DNA of 64,000 nt, taken from assembly GCA_023423895.1 (NCBI GenBank), contig JAFAER010000055.1:144213-208212 (forward strand). The letters run 5' to 3'. Shown here piece after piece: positions 17,510-25,750 of the stretch. Both the position numbers and the translations under genes were made by a program. The first letter of the stretch is position 1, and each line of letters begins with the position of its first letter. The notes under the pieces are model-generated. The model worked only from the letters and a program-made list of their open reading frames with translations. It did no database searches and was not told the DNA's origin. Source of the DNA: Pseudomonadota bacterium (GTDB lineage: Bacteria > Myxococcota_A > Polyangia > Polyangiales > Polyangiaceae).

Positions 17510-18229
17510 GTGCGATTCATCGTGAACGTCGCAAGCGCGATTCCTACGGCACGTTTCAGTGCGCTCCTCGTGGAGGGCGACAAGCCCCTCGGACTCGAAG
17601 GCTACCTCCGCGAAGAGGGTTGCTCTGTACGTCGCGCCACGTCACGGGCGGCAGCGCTCGATGCACTGCCTGGTACGGACATCATCGTCATCGCGGCACC
17701 ATCCCTTTCGGATGATGATGTGCTCGATCTCGTGGGGAAGGCGAACGGCGCCTCGGTGCTGGTCGTCGCAGGGAGCACGGATCTCGCGGTCAAGGCCGCA
17801 CGACACGGCGCCGCCGTCGTCGTCGGCAATGCCATCGAGCTCGCCAGTGCTCAGATCAAGCAGCTTCTCTCGGTCGTCGATCTGAAGCGCAAGGTCGCGC
17901 GTCAGTCGATGCCGATGTCGTCGATGTCGTCGCCCACCAGCGGCGTCGTGCAGCGCCGCTCGGCACCCCTCCCGAAGGAGGCCACTCCGGACGCCCTCGA
18001 GGCGCTCGTCGAGGCCGCCGAAGGGCTCGTTCCCATGCACAAGTTCCAGCGCGTCTACGTGGACTACGCGCTCCGCCGCTTCGGCGGGAACAAGGTCCAC
18101 ACGGCGGCGGCGCTCGGCATCGATCGCCGCACCATCCAGCGTTGGGCCCGCGCGCGCGCCGAGCAGCGCCCGCAGACCACGCAGCCGACGAACTCCGCCA
18201 CGAACACCAACACGACGACCTCCTCGTAG
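17510..18229 (+). CDS. pseudo-receiver / Fis-type HTH protein
   Basis: A 239-residue soluble protein. Residues about 16-125 resemble a response-regulator receiver in length and strand/helix pattern (ALLVEGDKPLGLEGYLREEG, DIIVIAAPS, ASVLVVAGS), but the phospho-acceptor Asp position reads IAA and the switch Lys of the KP motif is missing. It is therefore probably phosphorylation-independent. After a Met/Ser-rich linker (131-165), residues about 178-213 form a Fis-family helix-turn-helix (GGNKVHTAAALGIDRRTIQRW). The tail is Thr/Asn/Ser-rich. No AAA+ domain is present, so it is not itself a sigma54 activator. It starts with GTG 17510 behind a purine-rich stretch (AAGGGGAAAGG). It is divergent from the kinase/regulator operon. 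Confidence 0.8.
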   Translation: MRFIVNVASAIPTARFSALLVEGDKPLGLEGYLREEGCSVRRATSRAAALDALPGTDIIVIAAPSLSDDDVLDLVGKANGASVLVVAGSTDLAVKAARHGAAVVVGNAIELASAQIKQLLSVVDLKRKVARQSMPMSSMSSPTSGVVQRRSAPLPKEATPDALEALVEAAEGLVPMHKFQRVYVDYALRRFGGNKVHTAAALGIDRRTIQRWARARAEQRPQTTQPTNSATNTNTTTSS

Positions 18230-18797
18230 TCGGATCGGCCGCGGTCACGGCATCGCGGCCGCCTTTCGCACACGACGTCGTTCCGTTCACGGTTCGTCAC
18301 TCGGACTTCCCGAGCTTCCATCGACACCCCTGGTGCAGGCTCGGATGAGAGCGCCCACGCGAGCAACCCCCCATGCTCGCGTCGGGCGTTCGAACTTTTT
18401 GTGGGTCTTCATGTTGGGGCTTCGCCCCAAACCCCGGGCCTTCTTCGTTGGGGCTTCGCCCCAAACCCCACCCCGCCCCGCGGGGGTGAACCCCGCGGCA
18501 TCCCGCTTCGCGGGGCGGGGACCCCGCGTGCTTGCCGGCGTTCAAAGGGTGTGGCCTGCGGCATTCGCTTCTCGGGGCTGGAGCCGTACGGCGGTGCGCC
18601 TGGTCCTGGCCGTCGCAGCGGGCCTGCGATCCGGGGCGGGCGTGAACGGGCGGACTGAGCCTTCCGGGTGTGCCGCGGAGACACACTGTCACGGGTAACG
18701 GGCGCGCCGAGCTCGATGACGCGCGGAGGCCCGCGGGCAATCCGCCGCGAGAGAACGAGCGAGCGCGCCGCATCGGAGGCGCGAAGGGGCTCCGCGG
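18230..18797. other. intergenic region (568 bp) with hairpin cluster
   Basis: Lies between the 3' ends of the pseudo-receiver gene and a minus-strand lipoprotein gene, so no promoter is needed here. A cluster of GC-rich palindromes spans 18413-18515. Open frames across the region are made of palindrome-derived residues and have no family character, so they are not called as genes. Confidence 0.7.
18413..18515. repeat. array of four GC-rich palindromes between convergent genes
   Basis: Two identical 23-bp copies (18413-18435 and 18447-18469) each hold the palindrome TTGGGGCTTCGCCCCAA. They are followed by an 8-bp stem hairpin at 18478-18498 (CCGCGGGG / CCCCGCGG) and a 5-bp stem one at 18502-18514 (CCCGC-TTC-GCGGG). 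The placement between convergent genes suits a bidirectional terminator or a REP/BIME-type element. Confidence 0.8.
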
Positions 18798-19658
18798 TCA
18801 GTCCGCGAGCTGCGGCTTCGGTGACGCGGGCAGGAGCTTCGGCGGGATCGCCTGGTAGGCCCGGATGGCGAGCCGTTCGGAGAGGTCTCTCCGTCGCGCA
18901 CTCGCCGGCGTCAGGTGTGTCCGTGATTTCACGGCCTGACCCACGGCGACTTCGTCCGAGGTGACCTCGGGCGCCGCGAGGTGGATGTGCCCGCCCTTCG
19001 TGCCCGTGCGGACGACGAAGAATGCGCCGTTCGCGAGCGGCTTCGTGATGTCTCCGCGGAGGAGGATCCACGTGCGGCCGCCGACGGTACGCGTTGCCGT
19101 CGGATCGACCTCGAGATCGAAGGCATCATCGGCCTCCGGAGAGCCCTCCATGACGGAGGCCTTCACGGCGCTGCCGTCGGTGGGGATGTCGACGGGCTCG
19201 CCTTTGACGTTGCTCTTCGACGCCCAGACCTTCGCGTGAAACGGGCCTTTCCCACCGAGGAAGCTCGTGAGCAGGATGACGGCCTGGGACTTCGCATCGG
19301 TGGCCTTGTCGGGGCGCACGAGCGCGACGGCGCCGCCGAAACCGGCAGGGGAGCGGCTGTCGAGGCTCGACGCGAGCTCGAACTGCCGTGAGCCCCCGTC
19401 ATAGAAGGCGAGGAAGGCTCCGTACCCTTGCTCGCGACCGATGAGCGAGAAGCCTGGATCGGGAAGGAGGTTCACGGGCGACGTCGAGAGCGCCTTGCCA
19501 TCGACGAGCTGACGGACGGGCGCACTGTCGTTGCCAGGAGGCGTGGTGTCCGCCGGCTTCGGGCCTCCCTGGTCCTTGTCCGCATCGGATGCTCCACACC
19601 CGGTGGCAAGGAGCGCGAGGACGGCGGCGGTAGCAGCAGTGACGAGCGAGAGCTTCAT
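18798..19658 (-). CDS. lipoprotein of unknown function
   Basis: A 286-residue exported lipoprotein. The signal peptide MKLSLVTAATAAVLALLATGC ends in a lipobox (C21), and AAGGAA lies 5 nt before the ATG at 19658, which fixes this start over an upstream Arg/Ser-rich extension. The mature part begins with an Asp/Lys/Pro linker. A single beta-rich domain follows (NLLPDPGFSLI, RQFELASSLDSRSP, GRTWILLRGDI, GGHIHLAAPEV), which resembles a carbohydrate-binding or jelly-roll fold in pattern only. It is 28 nt downstream of the S41 peptidase gene and probably in the same transcript. Confidence 0.75.
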   Translation of the reverse strand: MKLSLVTAATAAVLALLATGCGASDADKDQGGPKPADTTPPGNDSAPVRQLVDGKALSTSPVNLLPDPGFSLIGREQGYGAFLAFYDGGSRQFELASSLDSRSPAGFGGAVALVRPDKATDAKSQAVILLTSFLGGKGPFHAKVWASKSNVKGEPVDIPTDGSAVKASVMEGSPEADDAFDLEVDPTATRTVGGRTWILLRGDITKPLANGAFFVVRTGTKGGHIHLAAPEVTSDEVAVGQAVKSRTHLTPASARRRDLSERLAIRAYQAIPPKLLPASPKPQLAD

Positions 19659-19686
19659 GGCTGTTCCTTTTCTTCCGTCCCGAGGA

Positions 19687-21894
19687 TCAGGGAGTCGCGA
19701 GCCAAGCCGTGGCCGCCTGCACGATGGTGTCGACGCCGGCGAGCGCATCGGAGAGCTTCTGGACGACGACGACGTCCGGCTCGACGCCGTGTCCGCTCTC
19801 CCAGCGCACCTCCGAGACATCGTCGATCGACGGTGCGAAGCGCGCATCCTGGATCTGGATGCTCGCGCCCGACCAGCCGCTCGCCACGGACGGGAGCTGG
19901 ACGACGGCGCCGAAGGCACCGCTCGTCGGATGCGGAGCGAAGATGCGGAAGCCCGTACGGCCCTTCAGGAGGCGAGGCATGAAGTCGTTCGCCGAGACAT
20001 CACGCGTGTTGAGCCACGCGATCTTCGTTGCCGCTCCGGGAGGCGACGCTTGCTGTGCGAAGAAGCCGTTCGCGTTCCCGGCATAACAGCTCCAGAAGTC
20101 GGTGCCGAACGAGCCGCTTCCCACGCAGCTCGCGAGGCGTCCCAGGAGCGACGGCGGATCGGTCATGTCGTAGGTGCCTCGCCCGACCGAGAACACGCCG
20201 ATGGGCTCGCTCGTCCCGCGGAGAAGATGGAACAAGTGCTCGACCGTCGTGTAGTAGCCGCCGTGGCCCATGCGCGCGTCCATGAGGACCGCAGACGCGC
20301 CGCTCGAGAACACGGTCGTCATCGATTGCTCCCACTGGCCCTGTCCGACGAAGCCGTCGAACTGCACGCGCGTCTCGCCTCCCGCTCCTTTGGCCGTGAG
20401 GACCGGATCTTCTCCGAGCCCTCCGGGCGCCTCGACCGAGACGGAGTTGCTGAAACGCTGCGAGCAGGCGAACCGGGCGCCTCCTTGCGGTGGCGTCGGC
20501 GACGTGAGGACCTCGTAGACGATCTTTGCGATGTCGATCGTGATCGACTGGCGCGTGGCAGGGTCGCATGACGATGCGGACGCGCAGCGCTCGAGCGTGA
20601 CCGTGCTCGCGCGTGATGCGATGAGCGTCGAGAGATCTCCGGCAACGCCTCCCCAGTCGGCGCGTGGGTCGTTGGGGAGCGTCGTCGCGTAGCGCGGCCA
20701 CACCTCGTCGACCCAGGCTTTCGGATCTTGCCCGTCGATCGCGACGAGGACGTCTCCTCGCTGCAGCGGAGTGCCCGAGGTCGGGTTCTCGCCGGCGCGG
20801 AACACCGCGAAGCCAAGGCCGCCGCCCATCAGATCCTTCTCGACCACCCCGAAACACGCGCCCATCACGCTCGAGGTGCCTTGCTGCACCTGCGGTGCGA
20901 AGTTGGTGAAGTTCGACGGCACGCCGAACGACGTGTGGTTGTCGCGAAGTAGGTTCACGAGGCGGTTCAGGCCGCCGAAGAACTGGCGCGACGAGGGGGC
21001 GCTCTTTGCGAGCTCACGGGCCTCCGGCGTCAGCACGAGCATCCCGTTCTTCGCCGCGTTGCGATCGCCGATGAATCGCGTCGCGAACTGGATCCAGCGC
21101 TCGGCGATCTCCTGTCGGTGAGCGGCGGACGGGTTGGCACCCCACGTCACGGTCGACGAGACACAATGGCCGAACATGCAGTCGCCTTCGGCCCCGCAGG
21201 TGCTCTCGACGTTCGCTTGCGTACATGCCGCCGGCGCGACCGGCTTGCCGTCGACGGCCCGGACCTCGAGCGCGTCGACGAGGAACGACGCCTTCTTGTC
21301 GGAGCTCGAGCGCGTGGGCAAGACGACGACGGCGCGGGCGGGCACTCCCCAGACGGATCCGTCGAGCGGGCCCGTCGCGTATTCGGCCCAGCCGTCGGTC
21401 GTCTCGCGACCGGTGCGGATCGCGCGGACGAGCGCCCATTGCGGGGTGCCTCCGTAGACGTTTTCGGCGTCGCGATCGTAGAGGACCTGCACGTTCGGCG
21501 GCGCACCGTCGGCTCGCGCCCAGAGGGACACCTCGAATCGTCCGTCTTTCACCTGGGCGAAGAGCGTTTCGTCCACGATGGCGAGGCCCCGACCGTCGCC
21601 GAGGCGCATCGCGTGTGCTCCTTCGATCGCGTCCGCGGCGTCGGTCAGGCGATCGCCGAGCTGTTCGGCGCTGGTGATCTTCGTCCGTTCGAGCTGCGGA
21701 AAGCCTTGGGTGTCCGCCCACGTCGTGAGCTCCAGACCGAGGAGCCCTTCGGCGGTCTCGAAATCGACGGTCCTCAGCGCTCCCGACGTGATGCGCAGCC
21801 CGTTCAATGCAGGATCGAAATCGGCGCGTGCGTGGGCGGTGAGAGGAAGTCCGAGCACCGCGAGCAGCGGGAGAGGCCAGGAGAGCCGTTTCAT
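19687..21894 (-). CDS. exported S41-like (tail-specific) peptidase with N-terminal beta domain
   Basis: A 735-residue secreted protein. The signal peptide ends at about residue 23 (TAHARA). Residues 35-215 form a beta-rich module (EVSLWARADGAPPNVQVLYDRDAENVYGG, ASFLVDALEV) similar in pattern to carbohydrate-binding jelly rolls. A Cys cluster follows (CTQANVESTCGAEGDCMFGHC). The C-terminal half looks like an S41 peptidase: DNHTSFG at about 318, a PDZ-like segment (GFAVFRAGENPTSGTPLQRGDVLVAIDG, 361-388), VLMDARMGHGGY (537-547), and DVSANDF with S634 at the position of the catalytic Ser. The start ATG 21894 gives the signal peptide. It is followed by a lipoprotein gene 28 nt away. Substrate unknown. 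Confidence 0.8.
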   Translation of the reverse strand: MKRLSWPLPLLAVLGLPLTAHARADFDPALNGLRITSGALRTVDFETAEGLLGLELTTWADTQGFPQLERTKITSAEQLGDRLTDAADAIEGAHAMRLGDGRGLAIVDETLFAQVKDGRFEVSLWARADGAPPNVQVLYDRDAENVYGGTPQWALVRAIRTGRETTDGWAEYATGPLDGSVWGVPARAVVVLPTRSSSDKKASFLVDALEVRAVDGKPVAPAACTQANVESTCGAEGDCMFGHCVSSTVTWGANPSAAHRQEIAERWIQFATRFIGDRNAAKNGMLVLTPEARELAKSAPSSRQFFGGLNRLVNLLRDNHTSFGVPSNFTNFAPQVQQGTSSVMGACFGVVEKDLMGGGLGFAVFRAGENPTSGTPLQRGDVLVAIDGQDPKAWVDEVWPRYATTLPNDPRADWGGVAGDLSTLIASRASTVTLERCASASSCDPATRQSITIDIAKIVYEVLTSPTPPQGGARFACSQRFSNSVSVEAPGGLGEDPVLTAKGAGGETRVQFDGFVGQGQWEQSMTTVFSSGASAVLMDARMGHGGYYTTVEHLFHLLRGTSEPIGVFSVGRGTYDMTDPPSLLGRLASCVGSGSFGTDFWSCYAGNANGFFAQQASPPGAATKIAWLNTRDVSANDFMPRLLKGRTGFRIFAPHPTSGAFGAVVQLPSVASGWSGASIQIQDARFAPSIDDVSEVRWESGHGVEPDVVVVQKLSDALAGVDTIVQAATAWLATP

Positions 21895-22030
21895 GCGGCT
21901 CGGGCCCGAGCAAGCGATGTGCCGCTCGAGCTCGTCGCGTTCGGAGCCGATTTGCGCCAAAATCTCGCGCGATTCGTCGGGTGTGCCTCGACGAACGTGG
22001 CCACCGTCAGAGAACGAACATGGGCGTGCG

Positions 22031-22076
22031 TCTCGAGGTGTCTCGAGCTGTCTCGAGGTGAGGTGGACCGACCTCA
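22031..22076. repeat. three 10-bp direct repeats plus adjoining hairpin
   Basis: TCTCGAGGTG, TCTCGAGCTG and TCTCGAGGTG run in tandem (22031-22060), each centred on CTCGAG. They are followed by TGAGGT-N6-ACCTCA (22059-22076). The block lies 137-182 nt upstream of the S41 peptidase start, in the 223-bp gap after the lipoprotein gene, and looks like a candidate regulatory site. Confidence 0.7.
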
Positions 22077-22117
22077 CTTTCGCGACGACGGCGGCTCGAA
22101 CGCGCCGCCGCTCCGCG

Positions 22118-22618
22118 TCACGAGCCTTCACATCTGCAATACGCGATGCGGCTCGTGCTCTCGCCGAGGGTGCGCTTCGCTTCGGCGCAGCGATCGTCGG
22201 TCTCCCCGGTCATCCGACAGAGCGCTTCGACGGCGCGTTTCATCGACGCCAGCGCACGGCAGGGGCCTCCGCAGACATCGGCCGACCGTTCGTGGCGTGC
22301 CGACGGAGCTGCGCCGCCTTGCGGTGACGTGGCCGGCGACTCGCGCGACGGTGTCGACGACCCGGCGGTCGCCTTCGCGTCAGCGTCGCCTTCGAGCGAA
22401 GCGCGGGCCTGAGCGATCTGCTGCTGGGCTTCCTCGATCGTGCGCGGCTCGGCGAGGCCCTCGTCTTCGGCGAACTTGTCGCGTTGCTCGTAGGCGGGCG
22501 CTTTCGCAGGCGCCGCGCCGCCGCACGCCGCTGCGTCGAGCGCGAATGCAGCGAAGAGCAGCGCCAGAGCGGCCCGAGGTGCCCGCGTCGGTCGAGCGTG
22601 CGCTGGATGGTCGATCAT
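22118..22618 (-). CDS. small lipoprotein coupled to the pab operon
   Basis: A 166-residue exported protein. The signal peptide runs to about residue 32 (ALALLFAAFALDAAAC, lipobox). The mature part has a charged helix (TIEEAQQQIAQARASLEGDAD), a Ser/Pro/Ala-rich linker, and a C-terminal helical part with six Cys (DVCGGPCRALASMKRAVEALC, DDRCAEAK, YCRCEGS). The ATG overlaps the pabA stop (ATGA, 22615-22618), so it is the fourth gene of that operon. No family is recognised, and no link to folate synthesis is visible beyond position. Confidence 0.78.
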   Translation of the reverse strand: MIDHPAHARPTRAPRAALALLFAAFALDAAACGGAAPAKAPAYEQRDKFAEDEGLAEPRTIEEAQQQIAQARASLEGDADAKATAGSSTPSRESPATSPQGGAAPSARHERSADVCGGPCRALASMKRAVEALCRMTGETDDRCAEAKRTLGESTSRIAYCRCEGS

Positions 22619-23196
22619 GCGAAGTCTCCGCGGAGGAAGGTTCGGCAGAGCGCTGGTCCCCAGGCCGTGCCGATCGACTCCGGGTGAAACTGTACTCCGA
22701 AGATCGGCCTCCGCCGGTGACGAACGCCCATGATGGTCCCGTCCTTACACCAGGCGGTGATCGCGAGCGTGTCGGGGATCGTCGAAGGATCTGCGGTGAG
22801 CGAGTGATAGCGCATCGCCTCGAACGGGCGGGGGAGGTCCCGGAGGATCCCGTCGCCCTCGTGTTCGACGAGGCTCGTCTTGCCGTGCATCAATCGCGGA
22901 GCCTGGACGACGCGACCGCCCGCAGCACACACGATCGCTTGATGGCCGAGGCAGACTCCGAGGATCGGCACTCCCAGATCCTCCCGGAGGATGGGCTTGC
23001 AGACGCCGATGCGCGCGGCGTCTGCGGGGTGGCCGGGGCCGGGCGACAGCACGATGCGGGCAGGGGCGATCCGTCGGACGTCGTCGAGCGTGACCTCGTC
23101 GTTGCGGACGACGCGCGGCTCGGCCCCCAGCATGCCGAACAGCTGGAAGAGGTTCCAGGTGAACGAGTCGTAGTTGTCGACGATGAGCGTCGTCAT
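22615..23196 (-). CDS. pabA: aminodeoxychorismate synthase component II (glutamine amidotransferase)
   Basis: A 193-residue class I glutamine amidotransferase that supplies ammonia to PabB. The fingerprint VDNYDSFTWNLFQ is at 6-18, the oxyanion-hole motif SPGPGHP at 51-57, the nucleophile is C82 (GVCLGHQ), and the H171/E173 dyad lies in VQFHPES. The start ATG 23196 overlaps the pabB stop by 4 nt. TrpG and PabA are similar in sequence; PabA is preferred because the partner synthase carries the PabB-type Lys and a PabC-like lyase is in the same operon. It may be amphibolic and also serve TrpE. Confidence 0.9.
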   Translation of the reverse strand: MTTLIVDNYDSFTWNLFQLFGMLGAEPRVVRNDEVTLDDVRRIAPARIVLSPGPGHPADAARIGVCKPILREDLGVPILGVCLGHQAIVCAAGGRVVQAPRLMHGKTSLVEHEGDGILRDLPRPFEAMRYHSLTADPSTIPDTLAITAWCKDGTIMGVRHRRRPIFGVQFHPESIGTAWGPALCRTFLRGDFA

Positions 23197-24746
23197 GTCT
23201 CGAGCGTGTGGCCGGACGGGGCTTGCCCGTGCGGCTGGTGTCGCGGGGGACTGACCGTCCTCGGCGGAGACGAGACGGTCTCGATCGCGCGGACGAGCGC
23301 GCTCGCTTTGTGCTCCGCCTCCTCGTGCTCGGCTCGCGGATCGGAGTCCGCCACGACCGCGCCGCCCACGGAGAACGTCGCCGTGTCGTCCGTCACCACG
23401 GCTGTCCGGATCACGACGGACAGGTCCATCGCGCCACCTCGGTCGATCCATCCGAGCGCGCCCGAGTACACGCCGCGCTCTGCGGGCTCGAGCTCCTCGA
23501 TGATGCGCATGGCCTCGATCTTCGGGGCGCCCGTCATCGACCCGGGCGGGAAACATGCGCGGAGGAGATCGATCGCGTCCCGGCCCTCGGACAGCTCTCC
23601 ACGGACGGTCGACACGAGCTGATGCACCGTCGCATAGGGTTCCACCGCGTAGAGCTCGGGGACCTCCACGGTTCCGAAGCGGCAGACGCGCCCGAGATCA
23701 TTGCGCACGAGGTCGACGATCATCGCGTTCTCGGCGCGATCTTTCTCCGAGGTCGCGAGGTCGCGGGCGAGCCGCGCGTCCTCTTCGGGAGTGGCCCCGC
23801 GCGGGCGCGTGCCCTTGATGGGACGGCTCTCGGCGATGCCGCGTGCGTCGAGCGAGAGGAAGCGCTCGGGGGACGACGACACGATCGTACCCTCCGGCAG
23901 GTCGAGCAGCGCGGCGAACGGCGCCGGATTGGCTCGCCGGAGCTCGTCGAAGAGCGGCCCTGCGAGCTCGTCGGCGAACGGCGTTCGCATCGCGGTGGTC
24001 ATGCAGATCTCGAAGGCGTCGCCGGCCGCGATGTGCTCCTTCGCGGACCGAACGCGCTCCATGTATTCGGTCGACGAGAGGTCGGCGACGATGCGTGGCT
24101 CGATCGGGGGGCGCTCCGGCACCTGAACGGAGCTCCGCGAGCGCAAAACGCCGACGATGCGATCGCGGATGGCTTCGGCCTCGCGCCGGGCGTCGGCGCG
24201 CGTCTCGCCGGCGCCGAGCACCGAGAGCCAGCTCTGCCCACGATCCCGGCTCGTCGCGATCACCCAGTCGTGCAGCGCGAACGCCATGTCGGGCATTCCC
24301 ACGGTTCGGCGCGGAATACCGGGCAGCCGCTCGAGCGTCTGACCGCACTCGTAGCCGAGGTAGCCCACCAGACCGGCGCGGAACGAGAACGGGTAGCGTG
24401 GATCGAACGCGTCCGCCCCGAGGGAACACGTCGAGAGTAAGTCGCGGAGCGCGGTGAACGGGTCGACGTCGCGGCGCTCGATGCGTCTGCCGCCGACGTG
24501 GTCGACGACGACGTTCGCCAGTGCCCTGCCCGCAGCGTCTTTCGCGCCCGACCGTCGCGCTCGGAACGTCGCGGACGGCGCCGCACCCATGAACGCGGCG
24601 CGATCCAACCTCGGATGTGCGGTCGCGCCGCCGCCGTCGAGGACGAACGACGACGAGCGCCGCTCGGGGAAGGCCGCTCGAAACGCGTCGGGCGTCACGG
24701 TGATGCCGAGCTCTTCGGCCAGGTGGAAGACGGCGCGCTGGCTCAC
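23193..24746 (-). CDS. pabB: aminodeoxychorismate synthase component I
   Basis: Chorismate-binding enzyme of 517 residues that makes 4-amino-4-deoxychorismate, the first step of p-aminobenzoate synthesis. An N-terminal anthranilate-synthase-I-like region is followed by the chorismate-binding domain from about 225. The motif RPIKGTRPRG has K311, the Lys that marks PabB; anthranilate synthases have Ala there. DRAENAMIVDLVRNDLGRV, VHQLVSTVRGEL and FPPGSMTGAPK are also present. The GTG start at 24746 overlaps the pabC stop (GTGA) and the stop overlaps the pabA start (ATGA), so translation is coupled. The C-terminal 20 residues are Pro/His/Ser-rich and not conserved-looking. Confidence 0.93.
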   Translation of the reverse strand: MSQRAVFHLAEELGITVTPDAFRAAFPERRSSSFVLDGGGATAHPRLDRAAFMGAAPSATFRARRSGAKDAAGRALANVVVDHVGGRRIERRDVDPFTALRDLLSTCSLGADAFDPRYPFSFRAGLVGYLGYECGQTLERLPGIPRRTVGMPDMAFALHDWVIATSRDRGQSWLSVLGAGETRADARREAEAIRDRIVGVLRSRSSVQVPERPPIEPRIVADLSSTEYMERVRSAKEHIAAGDAFEICMTTAMRTPFADELAGPLFDELRRANPAPFAALLDLPEGTIVSSSPERFLSLDARGIAESRPIKGTRPRGATPEEDARLARDLATSEKDRAENAMIVDLVRNDLGRVCRFGTVEVPELYAVEPYATVHQLVSTVRGELSEGRDAIDLLRACFPPGSMTGAPKIEAMRIIEELEPAERGVYSGALGWIDRGGAMDLSVVIRTAVVTDDTATFSVGGAVVADSDPRAEHEEAEHKASALVRAIETVSSPPRTVSPPRHQPHGQAPSGHTLET

Positions 24747-25606
24747 GCCGCGATCTCCGCCGCGACGAGCGCGCTGAATGCTTCGTGAAGCGCATGCGTG
24801 CGCGTGAAGCGACCGCTGTCCGTGCGTCCGATCGGCCGCCCGTCGACGTTCGCGACCGGTAGGCACTCGATGCGCGTGCTCGTGAGGAACACCTCGTCTG
24901 CTTCCTCGAGGATCGACGGCGCAAGCCGCTCTTCACGGACGTGAGCGAACTGCGACGAAGCGAGCTCGAGGACTGCGCCCCGCGTGACGCCAGCACGACA
25001 GCCGCTCTCCAGCGACGGCGTGAGCAGCGTGTCACCGACGACGACGAACAGGTTGGCCATCGTCGCGCAGGCGAGCGCACCGTCGACCGCGAGCATGATC
25101 CCTTCGCTCGCCTCTTTGGCTCGGGCCTCGCGTCGCGCGAGGACCTGAACGCCGTAGCTGGTCGTCTTCACGGAGCCGTCGAGGCATGCGGGCGGGATCC
25201 GTCGCGGGCCCACGGTGACGACCGCGACGCCATTCGCGTAGTCCGCGCTGGAAGGCAGCTCCATCCGGCGCGCGATGACGGACAGCGTCGGACGACCGCC
25301 CGGAGGTCCACGCGTGAGCGTGACCCGGACGTAGGCGTCTTCGGCCCCCGTTCGCCGAGCGCTTTCGTTTGCGATCTCGACGAGCGTCGACGGCGGTGCG
25401 GGCAGCTCGATGCCGAAGAGCTCGGCGCCACGACGGAGCTCCTGCATGTGGCGCTCGGCGCGGAAGCACACGCCGCGGTATCCGCGCATCGTCGCGAAGA
25501 CGCCGTCGCCCAGGAGATAGCCGTGGTCGAGGAGCGACACCGCCATCTCTCGGTGGCCGGCGTCGGGCGCGACGAACGTTCCGCCGATGTGGATGACCGT
25601 CTCCAA
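24743..25606 (-). CDS. pabC: aminodeoxychorismate lyase / class IV aminotransferase
   Basis: A PLP-dependent fold-type IV enzyme of about 287 residues, expected to release pyruvate from aminodeoxychorismate to give p-aminobenzoate. The N terminus VIHIGGTFVAPDAGHREMAVSLLDHGYLLGDGVFATMRGYRG is family-typical. The PLP Lys is in GSVKTTSYGVQVLARREA, and the C-terminal part has DEVFLTSTRIECLPVANVDG. The start is uncertain: the reading frame has no ATG near the family N terminus. TTG 25606 fits best and GTG 25663 is the alternative. D-amino-acid or branched-chain aminotransferases share the fold, but position ahead of pabB and pabA in one operon supports PabC. Confidence 0.85.
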   Translation of the reverse strand: METVIHIGGTFVAPDAGHREMAVSLLDHGYLLGDGVFATMRGYRGVCFRAERHMQELRRGAELFGIELPAPPSTLVEIANESARRTGAEDAYVRVTLTRGPPGGRPTLSVIARRMELPSSADYANGVAVVTVGPRRIPPACLDGSVKTTSYGVQVLARREARAKEASEGIMLAVDGALACATMANLFVVVGDTLLTPSLESGCRAGVTRGAVLELASSQFAHVREERLAPSILEEADEVFLTSTRIECLPVANVDGRPIGRTDSGRFTRTHALHEAFSALVAAEIAA

Positions 25607-25750
25607 GGGGCGCGGAGCATGGCAAGAGGGGCGGCGCGCCGCAAGCGCGTGGTCTCCGCCCACCTTTGCGCGAGGTCGAGCGGGCGAGGGGAGGGGGCAG
25701 CGGGCAACCTCTTCCTTTCGGGGCGGCGAGCGAGGGCCTAGGATCTGCCC

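Noticed and set aside
18333..18698. A possible small protein across the hairpin cluster
   Set aside because: Its residues (GLRPKPRAFF, GASPQTP) come from the palindromes themselves and no signal or family is visible.
21118..23622. An 834-residue open frame on the plus strand
   Set aside because: It is antisense to the S41 peptidase, the lipoprotein, pabA and part of pabB, is Arg-rich without domains, and is explained by GC-biased codon use.
23193..24746. Anthranilate synthase (trpE) as the identity of the chorismate enzyme
   Set aside because: The PIKGTRPRG motif with Lys and the adjoining PabC-like gene point to aminodeoxychorismate synthase.
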